Shown one piece after another: positions 53,474 to 62,994 of a stretch of 64,000 bases of DNA. Every line of letters starts with the position of its first letter. The stretch's first letter is position 1. The notes under the pieces were generated by a model, which made no database searches, had not been told where the DNA came from, and saw nothing but the letters and a program-made list of their open reading frames with translations. The stretch comes from VBOC01 sp964512655. GTDB taxonomy: Bacteria > Bacteroidota > Ignavibacteria > UBA10030 > SZUA-254. A program made the translations under genes and the position numbers. The stretch spans positions 1 to 64,000 of the forward strand of contig CAZEJT010000003.1 in the NCBI GenBank assembly GCA_964512655.1. Reading direction: 5' to 3'.

Positions 53474-53503
53474 GGGGCGGATCTTCACCGGTCCGCCCCT
53501 TTT
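53474..53503 (+). terminator. Intrinsic terminator after the CBM9-like gene
   Basis: GGGGCGGA (53474-53481) pairs perfectly with TCCGCCCC (53492-53499) around a ten-base loop, followed by TTTT. It separates lacI and the CBM9-like gene from the receptor operon. The short T run suggests partial read-through. Confidence 0.7.
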
Positions 53504-53515
53504 CATTACCGGCAT

Positions 53516-53537
53516 ATTCGCATGGGAGAATGCGAAT
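53516..53537. promoter_or_regulatory. Inverted repeat in the receptor leader
   Basis: ATTCGCAT (53516-53523), six bases, ATGCGAAT (53530-53537): a perfect 8-base inverted repeat 38 bases before the TonB-receptor start. It could be a second operator or an RNA hairpin. It does not resemble the LacI palindromes upstream. Confidence 0.4.
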
Positions 53538-53574
53538 TCTTCCAACAGAACCGGATCATCGGAAGACCTGCGTC

Positions 53575-56241
53575 ATGAGTCCGCCGGCATTGGGACTGCG
53601 CCTGATCATCCCCGCGGCGTGCTGGCTCATCCTGGGCTCATGCGCGGCACGGGCGGGGACAACCGGAAAGATATCCGGCCGCGTGCTCGATAAGGCCAGC
53701 CATGATGCCGTCGCGAGCGCAAATGTCGTCCTCGTCGGGACGGCGCTCGGAGCCTCTACCGATGCCGAGGGATACTATAATATCATCAACATCCCGCCGG
53801 GGAGCTACGACGTTGAGTTCCGGATCATCGGCTACGGCACGTATGCGGTCAGGCAGGTGCTCGTTACGGTGGACAGGACGACGAAGGTCGATGCCGCTCT
53901 GGACCAGGAGGCGGTGGCAACGGGCGAAGTAGTCGTCGTTGCCCAAAAGCCGGTTGTCGAAACAAATCTCACGAGCACAGTTTCCACGCTGACCGACAAG
54001 GACATTCAGGCGCTTCCTGTCCAGGAATTGAAAGACATCGTCAATCTTCAGGCGGGCGTGGTCGACGGCCACTTCAGGGGAGGGCGCGACGGAGAGGTGC
54101 AGTATCAGGTCAACGGTGTCTCGGTCAACAACTCGTACGACAATTCCTCGACGGTGAAGATCGACCGCTCGCTCATACAGGAAGTGCAGGTCATTACCGG
54201 GACCTTCGATGCGGAATACGGGCAGGCGATGAGCGGGGTCGTCAACACGGTGCTCAAGTCGGGGGGCGACAAGCTCACCCTCAATTCCGAGGCATTCCTG
54301 GGGAGTTTTGTCTATCCGGGCGGCGGCGCCAGGAGCCTGGACTACAAGTTCAGGCCCGAGTTCCTCAACCAGAACTACCAGCTCAGCGTCAGCGGACCGG
54401 CGGGTCTTCCCCAGACCGGCTTCCTTCTCAGCGGCCGGCGGTCTGTGTTCAACGATTACTATCTGGGAGTGCGCTACTTCAACCCTCTCGACACGACGGG
54501 AATCTCAAACCCCATTCAGTGGATCACCCATCCCACCGGCGACCAGCAGATCGTCGCCCTTGCGTACTCAAGGGAATGGTCGGGTCTCGCGAAGATCACA
54601 AACCGCTCTCTCCCGGGGATCGAGATAAGCTATCAGGCGCTCGGCAACGTGATCGACGCGAGCACGATCGACGATGCCTTCACGTTCCGGCTGAACCCCG
54701 ACGGAAAGAAAAAGCAAAAAACCTGGTCCCTGGTCCACGGGATCGACTGGACGCAGACGCTCTCAGCGACGGCATTTTACAACTTCAGCGTCCGGCAGAA
54801 TTATTTCGACTACCACGACTGGGTCTTCGACGATTTCTACGATGCTCGGTATGATTACGCGCACTCAAGCGTGAGTTTCAGCAACTTCGCGTACGGCGCG
54901 TCGATTGCCGGCGTCGATTTCGGACGCTTTGAGCAGAAGACGAACGCTCTCGTGCTCAAAGGCGCACTGACGAGCCAGGTGACGCGCGATCAGCTCTGGA
55001 AGATCGGGGGAGAATTCGAGACCTCGACGATTGACTTCGGGACTGCGGGGACGCTCACCTACAAGGGGGATACTCTCTACAGGTACGTCGACTCGCCGCC
55101 CGATTACCCCGGCGTGCAGCGGTACACGCCCCTATCGCTTGCCGCATACGCTCAGGATCAGATCGAATGGAACGATCTGACCGTGAGGACCGGCCTCCGG
55201 CTCGAATACTTCAATGCGCGGGCATTTCTTCCGAGCGACCTCGCCAATCCCGCCAACGCGATCGCCGGGGCCCCTCTCTCTTACCCGAAGCGGGCTTCCA
55301 GGAAAGTCTCGCTTGCGCCGCGCATCGGCGTCTCGTACCCGATCACCACAACGTCGGCGGTCTTCTTCTCGTACGGCCACTTTTATCAGCTTCCCCCCTT
55401 GCGGGATATCTTCAACAACGCAAACTATGAAAAACTCGCCCGTCTCCAGGCGGGAACCGGGAACTACGACGTGGTCTACGGCAATCCCGATATCAGGCCC
55501 GAGCGGACCGTTCAGTACGAGTTTGGATACAAAAATGCGGTGACGAATTTCCTCGGGATCAGCGTAAACCTCTTTTACAAGGATATCCGCGATCTTCTCG
55601 GCGTGGAGTTCATCGATACATACACTGCGGCGGCGTATGCACGGTTGACCAATGTGGATTTCGGCAGCGTCACCGGTTTCACGATCTCTCTCGATCAACG
55701 CCAGATCGGGCTCCTCAGCTCCACACTCGATTACACATGGCAGACAGCGCAGGGAAACTCAAGCGATCCGTCGGAGACCGCGACCAGGGCGGCGGCGGGC
55801 GAGGATCCCCGTCCGCGTCAGGTCCCCCTCAACTGGGACCAGCGCCATACGCTCAACATGACGATCCAGCTTTCGAAGCAGAATGATTTCGCGGTCAGCA
55901 CAATCATGCGCTTCGGAAGCGGCCAGCCGTACACCCCTGCAATCGGCTCGGGCTTCGGGGCGTCGCTCGAAAAAAACTCAGGACGGAAGCCGAGCGGGTT
56001 CCTTGTCGACCTCCGGGGCGAGAAGTTTTTCACATTCGCGGGGGCATCCATGAGCTTCTTCGCCCGCGTCTTCAACCTCTTTAATGCGACGTACTTCAAC
56101 GGGTATGTTTTTGCCAACACGGGAAGTCCCGACTACGGCCTCTTCCCGCTGTCACAGGACAGGAACAAGCTCGCGGACCCGACCAGATATTATTCTCCCC
56201 GCAGGATTGAAATCGGCATTTCAATGAATTCGTCGCTATGA
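53575..56241 (+). CDS. TonB-dependent outer-membrane receptor (SusC-like architecture)
   Basis: An 888-residue receptor. Signal peptide (1-27), a carboxypeptidase-regulatory-like domain (about 29-110, 'GRVLDKASHDAVASANVVLV'), a TonB-box-like 'EVVVVA' (118-123), a plug domain (about 125-232, 'GRDGEVQYQVNGVSVNN', 'EVQVITGTFDAEYGQAMSGVV') and a beta barrel to the end. The extra N-terminal domain is typical of FCB-group SusC-type importers, here presumably for oligosaccharides given the neighbours. The start at 53575 fits the signal peptide; an ATG 15 codons upstream is possible. The stop overlaps the next gene by four bases (ATGA). Confidence 0.92.
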   Translation: MSPPALGLRLIIPAACWLILGSCAARAGTTGKISGRVLDKASHDAVASANVVLVGTALGASTDAEGYYNIINIPPGSYDVEFRIIGYGTYAVRQVLVTVDRTTKVDAALDQEAVATGEVVVVAQKPVVETNLTSTVSTLTDKDIQALPVQELKDIVNLQAGVVDGHFRGGRDGEVQYQVNGVSVNNSYDNSSTVKIDRSLIQEVQVITGTFDAEYGQAMSGVVNTVLKSGGDKLTLNSEAFLGSFVYPGGGARSLDYKFRPEFLNQNYQLSVSGPAGLPQTGFLLSGRRSVFNDYYLGVRYFNPLDTTGISNPIQWITHPTGDQQIVALAYSREWSGLAKITNRSLPGIEISYQALGNVIDASTIDDAFTFRLNPDGKKKQKTWSLVHGIDWTQTLSATAFYNFSVRQNYFDYHDWVFDDFYDARYDYAHSSVSFSNFAYGASIAGVDFGRFEQKTNALVLKGALTSQVTRDQLWKIGGEFETSTIDFGTAGTLTYKGDTLYRYVDSPPDYPGVQRYTPLSLAAYAQDQIEWNDLTVRTGLRLEYFNARAFLPSDLANPANAIAGAPLSYPKRASRKVSLAPRIGVSYPITTTSAVFFSYGHFYQLPPLRDIFNNANYEKLARLQAGTGNYDVVYGNPDIRPERTVQYEFGYKNAVTNFLGISVNLFYKDIRDLLGVEFIDTYTAAAYARLTNVDFGSVTGFTISLDQRQIGLLSSTLDYTWQTAQGNSSDPSETATRAAAGEDPRPRQVPLNWDQRHTLNMTIQLSKQNDFAVSTIMRFGSGQPYTPAIGSGFGASLEKNSGRKPSGFLVDLRGEKFFTFAGASMSFFARVFNLFNATYFNGYVFANTGSPDYGLFPLSQDRNKLADPTRYYSPRRIEIGISMNSSL

Positions 56242-59200
56242 TCCGCGCGGCGCATCGGTTGTCTTTCGTACCCGCCCTTCTTGTCATCGCGGCAGGGTTG
56301 GTGAAGGCTCAGATCGTCACGCCTGTGCCCAAGGACCAGCGCGGCCGCATCGACGCCGAACGTTCCGGTTTCCATGACGCGAACAACATCAGAACCGTCT
56401 TCTATAACTTCGGGATGGTGGGCGATTACCCCTCCGACCCGGGGAACGTCGATCTGAGCGTCTTTCATTCTGTAGAGGTGCCCAAGGGAAGCGGCGTGAA
56501 TTACACCGACGGAATCACGCCGTTCGTGCTCGCGAAGGTGCATCTGACGAATGGGGATTCCGCCTACATCATGGAGACGGGCTACCGGGAACGGCAGGAA
56601 CAGAGTCCCTTCTCTAACATCACAATGCGTTTTGAGCCGAGGCCGGGGTTCTTCGAAGCCGATCCCGCCATTAATAGAGGAAGGTCCCCCGCCCTCAGCA
56701 ACGACGTCCGAACCTGGCCGGCAAAATGGCCCGACAAGGATATCTCATGGAACGGAACCTGGAACGGCTACTTCGGAAAGCAGCCGGCCGCCGATCAGGA
56801 GAGCTACACAGTCATGGACGACGACTATTACGACAAGTGGCGGTCGCTCTACTTCCCCGACAGCAGAGACGCAACGCGTCACGGCCTCGGCCTGAGAGTT
56901 GAAGTGCGGGGTTTTCAATGGGCAAACCCTCAGGCCCAGGACGTGATCTTCTGGCACTACGATATCACGAATGAGGGGACGACCGATTACCCTCAAGCGG
57001 GCGAGTCAGAGAACATCATCTTCGGCCTCTACATGGACTCGGGCATCGGAGGCTCCGCCCTGGGATGCGACGGGGTATATGAATCGGACGACGACAATGC
57101 GAAATTCGACACGACAACGGGGCTCAACCTGGTGTACACGTGGGACTATTTCGGCCACGGCGTGGGCCTGACGAACCGCTGCTATCCGACAGGATATCTC
57201 GGTTACGCGTACCTCGAAACTCCGGGGAAGCCCGACGACGGAGTCGACAACGACAACGACGGAATCACCGATGAGAAAAGAGACGGCGGCCCCGGCATGC
57301 TCATCGAGGGCCGCGACGCCATCCTCGCCTATGCGGCGGCACATTATGATACCGCGAAGTTCAGCAGATTCTACGGACCGATTTCGCAGCGCCCCGCCGT
57401 GCTCGCAGGCCGGTGGTGGACGGGCGATGAAGACATGGACTGGGTTGCCGAAAACGACGACACCGGCGAAGACGGAATCTTCGGCACGCACGACGCGGGC
57501 GAAGGCGACGGCATCCCCACCGAGGGGGAACCTCACTTCGACAAGACAGATAAGGACGAGTCCGACCAGATCGGCCTGACCGGATTCCAGCTCAACTACA
57601 TCAATAACCCCGGCGGCGTTCCAGACGACATCGTCTTCTTCAGGTCGGGCAGGCCGCCGCATCCCGACTGGCCGAAGGAATTGTTTGAGAAGTGGAGCAG
57701 TCCGAATGTCAACACCCGCTTCGACCCCCGTCAGGGAGCGACGAACATCAACATCGGCTTTCTCTTCGCCTCGGGGCCATTCACGCTCAAGGCCGGGAAG
57801 ACAGAGCGGTTCAGCCTCGCGCTTGCCTACGGCGGCGATCTTCAGGAACTCCGCTCCACGGTGAAGGTCGTCCAGGCGATCTATAATGCGAATTACCAGT
57901 TTGCCGTTCCTCCTCCTGCGCCCACGGTAAAGGCCGAGGCCGGCGACCATTACGTGCAATTGACATGGGACGACGCGGCGGAACATGCCACCGATCCGGT
58001 GGTCACCGTAAACGATTTCGAGGGATACCGAATTTACCGCTCGACCGATCCGGAATTCCGCGACCCGAGGATCATCCAGACCGCCCGGGGAACCGGCCCT
58101 ATCGGGAATGGAAAGCCGATCGCCCAGTTCGACCTCAAGGACGGGCGGTACGGCTTTACGCAGACGAACGTTGAGGGGATCGCGTATTATCTCGGAAATG
58201 AAAGCGGGATCACGCACACATGGAGGGATACGACCGTCGTCAACGGGCAGGAGTATTACTATGCAGTCTGTTCGTACGATTACGGCCCCAGCATCAAACT
58301 GCAGAGCCAGGAGGTCTTCACCTATTATCCTTCCGAGAATTCGATTTCTGTTTCGAGGACTCCGCGCGGCGGCACGATCCTCCCGAAAAATGTCGTTGCC
58401 GCAAGGCCGAACCCGAAAGTCCTCGGCTATACGTACGCCGAAGCATCGGGCGTCAACCGGATCGAAGGCGCGGGGACCGGAAGCGTAAACGTCAGGGTTC
58501 TCGATTCCAAACTCGTTCCCAGCGACCATCTCTTCAAGATCACGTTCAACGCGAACGTTGACGAGGTCCACGCCAACTCGTACAACATGATCGACAGTAC
58601 GACGGGAGAGGTGCTCTTTAAGACGGGCGACGACTTTACCGGAGAGGCTACAGGCATCTCGGCGGAGGGAGTCCAGCCGGTCATCTCGACTCTCGCTACC
58701 GTTCTCGTCGACACCGCCCGGAGCGGTTTCACTCCCGGCAGCGCCACCAATGCGAAACTCGACGTTTCCTATTCCGGCGTCTACATGCCGATCACGCTCC
58801 GGCGGACCGGCTTTCCGTACGACATGACCGTGACATTCTCAAACACTGTTCTCGACACCGCGGAGGGCCTCTTTCCCTTGCCGAGCTTCCGCAGGCCCGT
58901 CAAATTCAGGATCGTCGCGCATACGCCGCAGGGAGATCTGCATCTCCCGTGCAAGTTCATCGACCTCAACGGCGACTCGACATTGAGCCCGAACCCGGGC
59001 AACGCCGAAGTGGTCCAGGTACTGACGGGAGGCGACTCCCTCACTTCGGCCCAGCGGCAGACGTGGTCGATCAAGATCAAAAATAACGACCTGTCCACCA
59101 TTCGCCCGACCCTGGGGGATGTGTACGACATCAGGCTTCAGTACCCTTTCACCGTGGGGGACGCGTTCACGTTCAACACCAAAGCCGAGCAGATCAATAA

Positions 59201-59534
59201 CGTCAAGGCGAAAGACGACTTTGCCGCGTCGCCGTACGTGGTACCGAATCCCTACGTGGGAGCGGCGAGCTTCGAGCCTGGCCTCTTCGCAACTTCCGGG
59301 CGGGGAGAGCGCCGCATCGAATTCCGCGGACTCCCGCAAAGCTGCATCATCAGAATCTATACCGTCCGCGGAGATCTGGTGCAGACCCTCGTTCACAACG
59401 GGTCGACCGACGGATTTGTGGCATGGAACCTCAGGACAAAAGACAATCTCGACGTCGCCCCGGGACTGTACGTCTTCCACGTCGATGCGGGCACGCTCGG
59501 AAGCCACATCGGCAAATTCGCGATCATAAAGTAG
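56238..59534 (+). CDS. Large exported Asp-rich protein, translationally coupled to the TonB receptor
   Basis: A 1098-residue protein not matching SusD. Signal peptide 'MIRAAHRLSFVPALLVIAAGLVKAQ'; Asp-rich stretches that look calcium-binding ('DGVDNDNDGITDEKRDGGPG' and 'ENDDTGEDGIFGTHDAGEGD', about 335-425); a fibronectin-III-like segment ('APTVKAEAGDHYVQLTWDD', about 555-650); and a C-terminal 'SPYVVPNPYVGAASFEPG' to 'APGLYVFHVDAG' region that resembles a variant T9SS sorting domain. It overlaps the receptor stop by ATGA. Position suggests it is the surface partner that feeds the receptor; function unproven. A PorV-like gene follows by 11 bases. Confidence 0.8.
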   Translation: MIRAAHRLSFVPALLVIAAGLVKAQIVTPVPKDQRGRIDAERSGFHDANNIRTVFYNFGMVGDYPSDPGNVDLSVFHSVEVPKGSGVNYTDGITPFVLAKVHLTNGDSAYIMETGYRERQEQSPFSNITMRFEPRPGFFEADPAINRGRSPALSNDVRTWPAKWPDKDISWNGTWNGYFGKQPAADQESYTVMDDDYYDKWRSLYFPDSRDATRHGLGLRVEVRGFQWANPQAQDVIFWHYDITNEGTTDYPQAGESENIIFGLYMDSGIGGSALGCDGVYESDDDNAKFDTTTGLNLVYTWDYFGHGVGLTNRCYPTGYLGYAYLETPGKPDDGVDNDNDGITDEKRDGGPGMLIEGRDAILAYAAAHYDTAKFSRFYGPISQRPAVLAGRWWTGDEDMDWVAENDDTGEDGIFGTHDAGEGDGIPTEGEPHFDKTDKDESDQIGLTGFQLNYINNPGGVPDDIVFFRSGRPPHPDWPKELFEKWSSPNVNTRFDPRQGATNINIGFLFASGPFTLKAGKTERFSLALAYGGDLQELRSTVKVVQAIYNANYQFAVPPPAPTVKAEAGDHYVQLTWDDAAEHATDPVVTVNDFEGYRIYRSTDPEFRDPRIIQTARGTGPIGNGKPIAQFDLKDGRYGFTQTNVEGIAYYLGNESGITHTWRDTTVVNGQEYYYAVCSYDYGPSIKLQSQEVFTYYPSENSISVSRTPRGGTILPKNVVAARPNPKVLGYTYAEASGVNRIEGAGTGSVNVRVLDSKLVPSDHLFKITFNANVDEVHANSYNMIDSTTGEVLFKTGDDFTGEATGISAEGVQPVISTLATVLVDTARSGFTPGSATNAKLDVSYSGVYMPITLRRTGFPYDMTVTFSNTVLDTAEGLFPLPSFRRPVKFRIVAHTPQGDLHLPCKFIDLNGDSTLSPNPGNAEVVQVLTGGDSLTSAQRQTWSIKIKNNDLSTIRPTLGDVYDIRLQYPFTVGDAFTFNTKAEQINNVKAKDDFAASPYVVPNPYVGAASFEPGLFATSGRGERRIEFRGLPQSCIIRIYTVRGDLVQTLVHNGSTDGFVAWNLRTKDNLDVAPGLYVFHVDAGTLGSHIGKFAIIK

Positions 59535-59545
59535 CGGGCGAAATC

Positions 59546-60553
59546 ATGAGACACGGATTTCTGCTCATCGCTGCTCTCCTGCTCGCCTCCGGCATTCTTG
59601 CCGGGCAGTCGAAGACCGGCACGAGCGCCGGCCAGTTCCTTCTGATAGAGCCGAGCGCCAGAATCGCCGCGATGGGGAATGCCGGCTCGACGCTTTTCGG
59701 CGACATCGAATCGGCCTACTATAACCCCGCCGCCATCGGCATGTTCCCCGCGAGCGGCGCACAGTTCACGCACAGCCTCTGGATCGCGGATATCACGTAC
59801 GACTACGCTGCAGCGGGCATTGCGCTTGGCGGGTTCGGGAATCTCTACGCAAGTGTCACTGCGCTGAATTCCGGCGAGATCGACGTACGCACGGTGGAGC
59901 AGCCCCTCGGAACCGGCGAGCGATACACCGTGTCGGACCTCGCCTTCGGGATCGGATACGGCCGCCGCGTCTCCGACCAGTTCTCGGTCGGCATCCAGGG
60001 GACGTACATTTCGGAGACGATCTGGCACAGCGGGCTCAGCGCGTTCGCTTTGAGCGTCGGAACGCTCTACAGAATCTCCGAACGGGGGCTTCACATCGGC
60101 GCAAGCATCTCGAATTTTGGAACGCGGGCCCGGTACGACGGCACAGACCTTCGCATATTGTACGATCAGAATCCCGCGGCCTTCGGCGACAACGCCACGC
60201 TTCCGGGGGCGCTCCTGACAGACGATTACCCCCTGCCGATTCTCTTCCGCGTCGGCCTCGGGATTCCGCTCATCATCAACGACGAGAACACGATTCGCGC
60301 CTCCGTCGACGCCTTCCACCCGAGCGATAATACCGAGAGCGTCAGCATGGGCGCAGAGTGGTCGTATGCAAACACATTTTTCGTGCGGGGCGGATACCAA
60401 AACATATTTTTGACCGACTCGGAGGTCGGGCTCACACTCGGAGCCGGATTCAGGGCCGCCCTGGATACATATTCAGTTTCGTTCGACTACGCCTGGGCCG
60501 ACGAGGGCCGGGTCAAGAATTCCCATCGCTTTACGCTCGGAATATCTTTTTAA
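59546..60553 (+). CDS. PorV/UPF0164-family outer-membrane barrel
   Basis: A 335-residue protein with signal peptide 'MRHGFLLIAALLLASGILAGQ' and the PorV-type opening 'SAGQFLLIEPSARIAAMGNAGSTLFGDIESAYYNPAAIG'. The rest is beta-barrel-like and ends in 'FTLGISF'. PorV of type IX secretion is an outer-membrane shuttle that takes cargo from the translocon to the attachment complex. Here it lies 11 bases behind the 1098-residue exported protein and may be dedicated to it. The start at 59546 fits the signal peptide; no other T9SS machinery gene is in the window. Confidence 0.85.
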   Translation: MRHGFLLIAALLLASGILAGQSKTGTSAGQFLLIEPSARIAAMGNAGSTLFGDIESAYYNPAAIGMFPASGAQFTHSLWIADITYDYAAAGIALGGFGNLYASVTALNSGEIDVRTVEQPLGTGERYTVSDLAFGIGYGRRVSDQFSVGIQGTYISETIWHSGLSAFALSVGTLYRISERGLHIGASISNFGTRARYDGTDLRILYDQNPAAFGDNATLPGALLTDDYPLPILFRVGLGIPLIINDENTIRASVDAFHPSDNTESVSMGAEWSYANTFFVRGGYQNIFLTDSEVGLTLGAGFRAALDTYSVSFDYAWADEGRVKNSHRFTLGISF

Positions 60554-60580
60554 GTCTGTTCCCCGCAGCCACGATTTTCC

Positions 60581-62971
60581 GTGAACGGCTACCGCACTCC
60601 ATATGGTCATTTCTCCCCCGACGGACGTGAATACATCATCACCACCCCCCGGACTCCCCGCCCGTGGATCAATGTCATCAGCAACGGTGATTACGGCCTG
60701 ACTCTTTCCCAGACCGGCGGTGGCTACAGCTGGCGGACACACGCCCAGCTGAACCGCATTACGAGGTGGGAACAGGACCTCATCAGAGACGATTGGGGGA
60801 AGTACATCTATCTGCGCGACGAGAAGAATCGTTTCTGGTCCGCCGCTTGGAAACCCGTCTGCGCCCGGCCGAAGAAGTACGCCTGCCGTCACGGCATCGG
60901 ATACTCGGTCATTCAATCCACGAACCATGACATCGAGACAGAACTCCTCATTCTCGTTCCCGAGGGAGAGCCGCTCGAATTGTGGAAGTTGACCGTGAGA
61001 AACCGTTCGCGCAGGAGCCGCACGATCGACGTGATCACATACATGGAGTGGTGCCTCGGCCAGTCCCCCGACTGGCACAGGGAGTTCCATAAATCATTCA
61101 TCGAAACGGAATACCTTCCTCACGCACGCGCGATTTTCGCGGAGAAGCGGCTCTGGGAAGTCCCCACCGATCGCGGCCACTGGAATACCGACTGGCCCTA
61201 CCTCGCGTTTCACTCTTCGAGCACCAGGCCGGTTTCATACGACACTGACAAGGAGTCGTTTCTCGGGATGTACGGCTCGCTGTCCGCGCCCGCGGCCCTG
61301 CGGCAGCCGGCGCTTCAGAAGCGAAGCGGAAGCTGGCTCGATCCGATCGCCAGTCTCCACGTGCGGCTGAAGTTGAAACCGGGAGAATCGAAGAAGGCGC
61401 ACTTTACGCTCGGCGCCGCGAGCTCGCAGAAACAGGCTGTGGAACTCGTGCAGAAGTACCGGGGAGCCGGAGAAGTGGACCGTGCGTTCGAACGTGTCGG
61501 AAACCGGTGGGAGAAGATCCTCTCCACGGTGACGGTGGAGACGCCCGATGATGCGATGAACATCATGCAGAACACATGGCTGAAGTATCAGGCGATTTCG
61601 GGGAGGCTGCGCGGGCGAACGGCGTATTACCAGACCGGAGGCGCTTACGGCTTCCGCGATCAGCTCCAGGACAGCCAGATCTGGCTCCCCATCAGCCCAG
61701 AAGAGACGAAAGCGCAGATACTCCTGCATGCGCGGCACCAGTTCAAGGACGGGACGGTGTATCACTGGTGGCATCCCATCACCGAACTCGGCCTGCACAA
61801 CCAGATCTCAGACAATCTCCTCTGGCTCCCGTATGTTGTGAACAGTTACCTGCAGGAAACAAACGATTTCACGATCCTTTCCCTGGCCGAGCCGTTCATC
61901 GATCAGGATACCCCCGCGACACTCTACGATCACTGCTGCCGCGCGATCGACAAAGCCCTTGAGCGGTTCAGCGATCGGGGGCTCCCTCTCATCGGCGCGG
62001 GCGACTGGAACGACGGGTTGAGCGCCGTCGGCCTCGAGATGAAGGGGGAATCTGTCTGGCTCGGTCATTTTATCCACCGCATCCTTGTCGATTTCGGCGG
62101 CATCGCCGGACGGCATGGCGATACGGCGCGCTCCCTCTCTTATGCCGCGCGGGCAATCGATCTGGCCGAGAGCCTTAACTCGGTCGGATGGGACGGCGGC
62201 TGGTATTACGGAGCCACGAAAGATTCCGGGGAAAAGATCGGGAGCAATGAAAATCATGAGGGAGCAATCTGGCTCAATCCGCAGACCTGGGCGGTCATCG
62301 CGGGCGTCGCCGACCCGCAGCGCGCCGGGCACGTCATGGACGTCGTGGAGAAGAGACTTGAAACCGAGATCGGCCCGCTCCTTCTCCGCCCTGCGTACTC
62401 GCATCCCGACAAGTACATCGGCTACCTCACACGATACAGCCCGGGCATGAGAGAGAACGGCGGAGTCTACACGCACGCCGCCACGTGGGCGGTGATCGCC
62501 GCCGCGCTGCTCGGGCGCGGCGAGAGCGCTTTCAGAATCTATTGCAGATTGAATCCCATATACCGGGGGAAGGAGCCCGACCGGTACTGTGCGGAACCCT
62601 ACGTTACTCCGGGGAATATCGAGGGACCGGATTCCGGCTTCTTCGGACGCGGGGGCTGGACATGGTACACGGGATCGGCGGCCTGGCTCTTTCGCGCGGG
62701 CCTCGAATGGATACTGGGCATTCGCCCCACGTTCGGCGGACTTCTCGTCGACCCGTGCGTTCCGCAATCATGGAAGGCTTTTCGTGTACGCCGCAGATTC
62801 AGGGGAGCGACGTTCGACATCCGCGTGGAAAACCCTGAAGGCGTTGAGTGCGGGGTGAAACATCTCTGGGTCGATGGAAAGCCGCACTGCGAGTCGAACG
62901 GCCCCCGCGAAAAGACACTTCCGGTTTTTCCTGCCGGCACCTCGGTCACGGTGCGGGCCCGGATGGGATGA
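60581..62971 (+). CDS. GH94 glycoside phosphorylase (cellobiose/beta-glucan phosphorylase-like)
   Basis: A 796-residue cytoplasmic protein (no signal peptide), GTG start. The N-terminal beta-sandwich opens 'YGHFSPDGREYIITTPRTPRPWIN'; the catalytic (alpha/alpha)6 domain has 'YYQTGGAYGFRDQLQDSQ' (about 349-366) and the general acid Asp475 in 'GAGDWNDG'. The length matches cellobiose- and chitobiose-type GH94 enzymes rather than the longer sophorose-oligosaccharide type. It splits a beta-linked oligoglucoside with phosphate to glucose-1-phosphate. It lies between the PorV-like gene and a GH144-like gene in the same operon. Confidence 0.9.
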   Translation: MNGYRTPYGHFSPDGREYIITTPRTPRPWINVISNGDYGLTLSQTGGGYSWRTHAQLNRITRWEQDLIRDDWGKYIYLRDEKNRFWSAAWKPVCARPKKYACRHGIGYSVIQSTNHDIETELLILVPEGEPLELWKLTVRNRSRRSRTIDVITYMEWCLGQSPDWHREFHKSFIETEYLPHARAIFAEKRLWEVPTDRGHWNTDWPYLAFHSSSTRPVSYDTDKESFLGMYGSLSAPAALRQPALQKRSGSWLDPIASLHVRLKLKPGESKKAHFTLGAASSQKQAVELVQKYRGAGEVDRAFERVGNRWEKILSTVTVETPDDAMNIMQNTWLKYQAISGRLRGRTAYYQTGGAYGFRDQLQDSQIWLPISPEETKAQILLHARHQFKDGTVYHWWHPITELGLHNQISDNLLWLPYVVNSYLQETNDFTILSLAEPFIDQDTPATLYDHCCRAIDKALERFSDRGLPLIGAGDWNDGLSAVGLEMKGESVWLGHFIHRILVDFGGIAGRHGDTARSLSYAARAIDLAESLNSVGWDGGWYYGATKDSGEKIGSNENHEGAIWLNPQTWAVIAGVADPQRAGHVMDVVEKRLETEIGPLLLRPAYSHPDKYIGYLTRYSPGMRENGGVYTHAATWAVIAAALLGRGESAFRIYCRLNPIYRGKEPDRYCAEPYVTPGNIEGPDSGFFGRGGWTWYTGSAAWLFRAGLEWILGIRPTFGGLLVDPCVPQSWKAFRVRRRFRGATFDIRVENPEGVECGVKHLWVDGKPHCESNGPREKTLPVFPAGTSVTVRARMG

Positions 62972-62994
62972 TAGCTGGGATGATACGGGGGACG

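Noticed and set aside
57006..58571. Long antisense frame of 521 codons inside the 1098-residue exported protein gene
   Set aside because: High GC content at third positions removes stops from the opposite strand. The product is low-complexity and charged, with no domain; the plus-strand gene has a signal peptide and operon context. The same applies to long antisense frames in thrA (38619-40106), mrdA (32916-34367), larC/waaA (6334-7713) and the histidine kinase gene (11104-12456).
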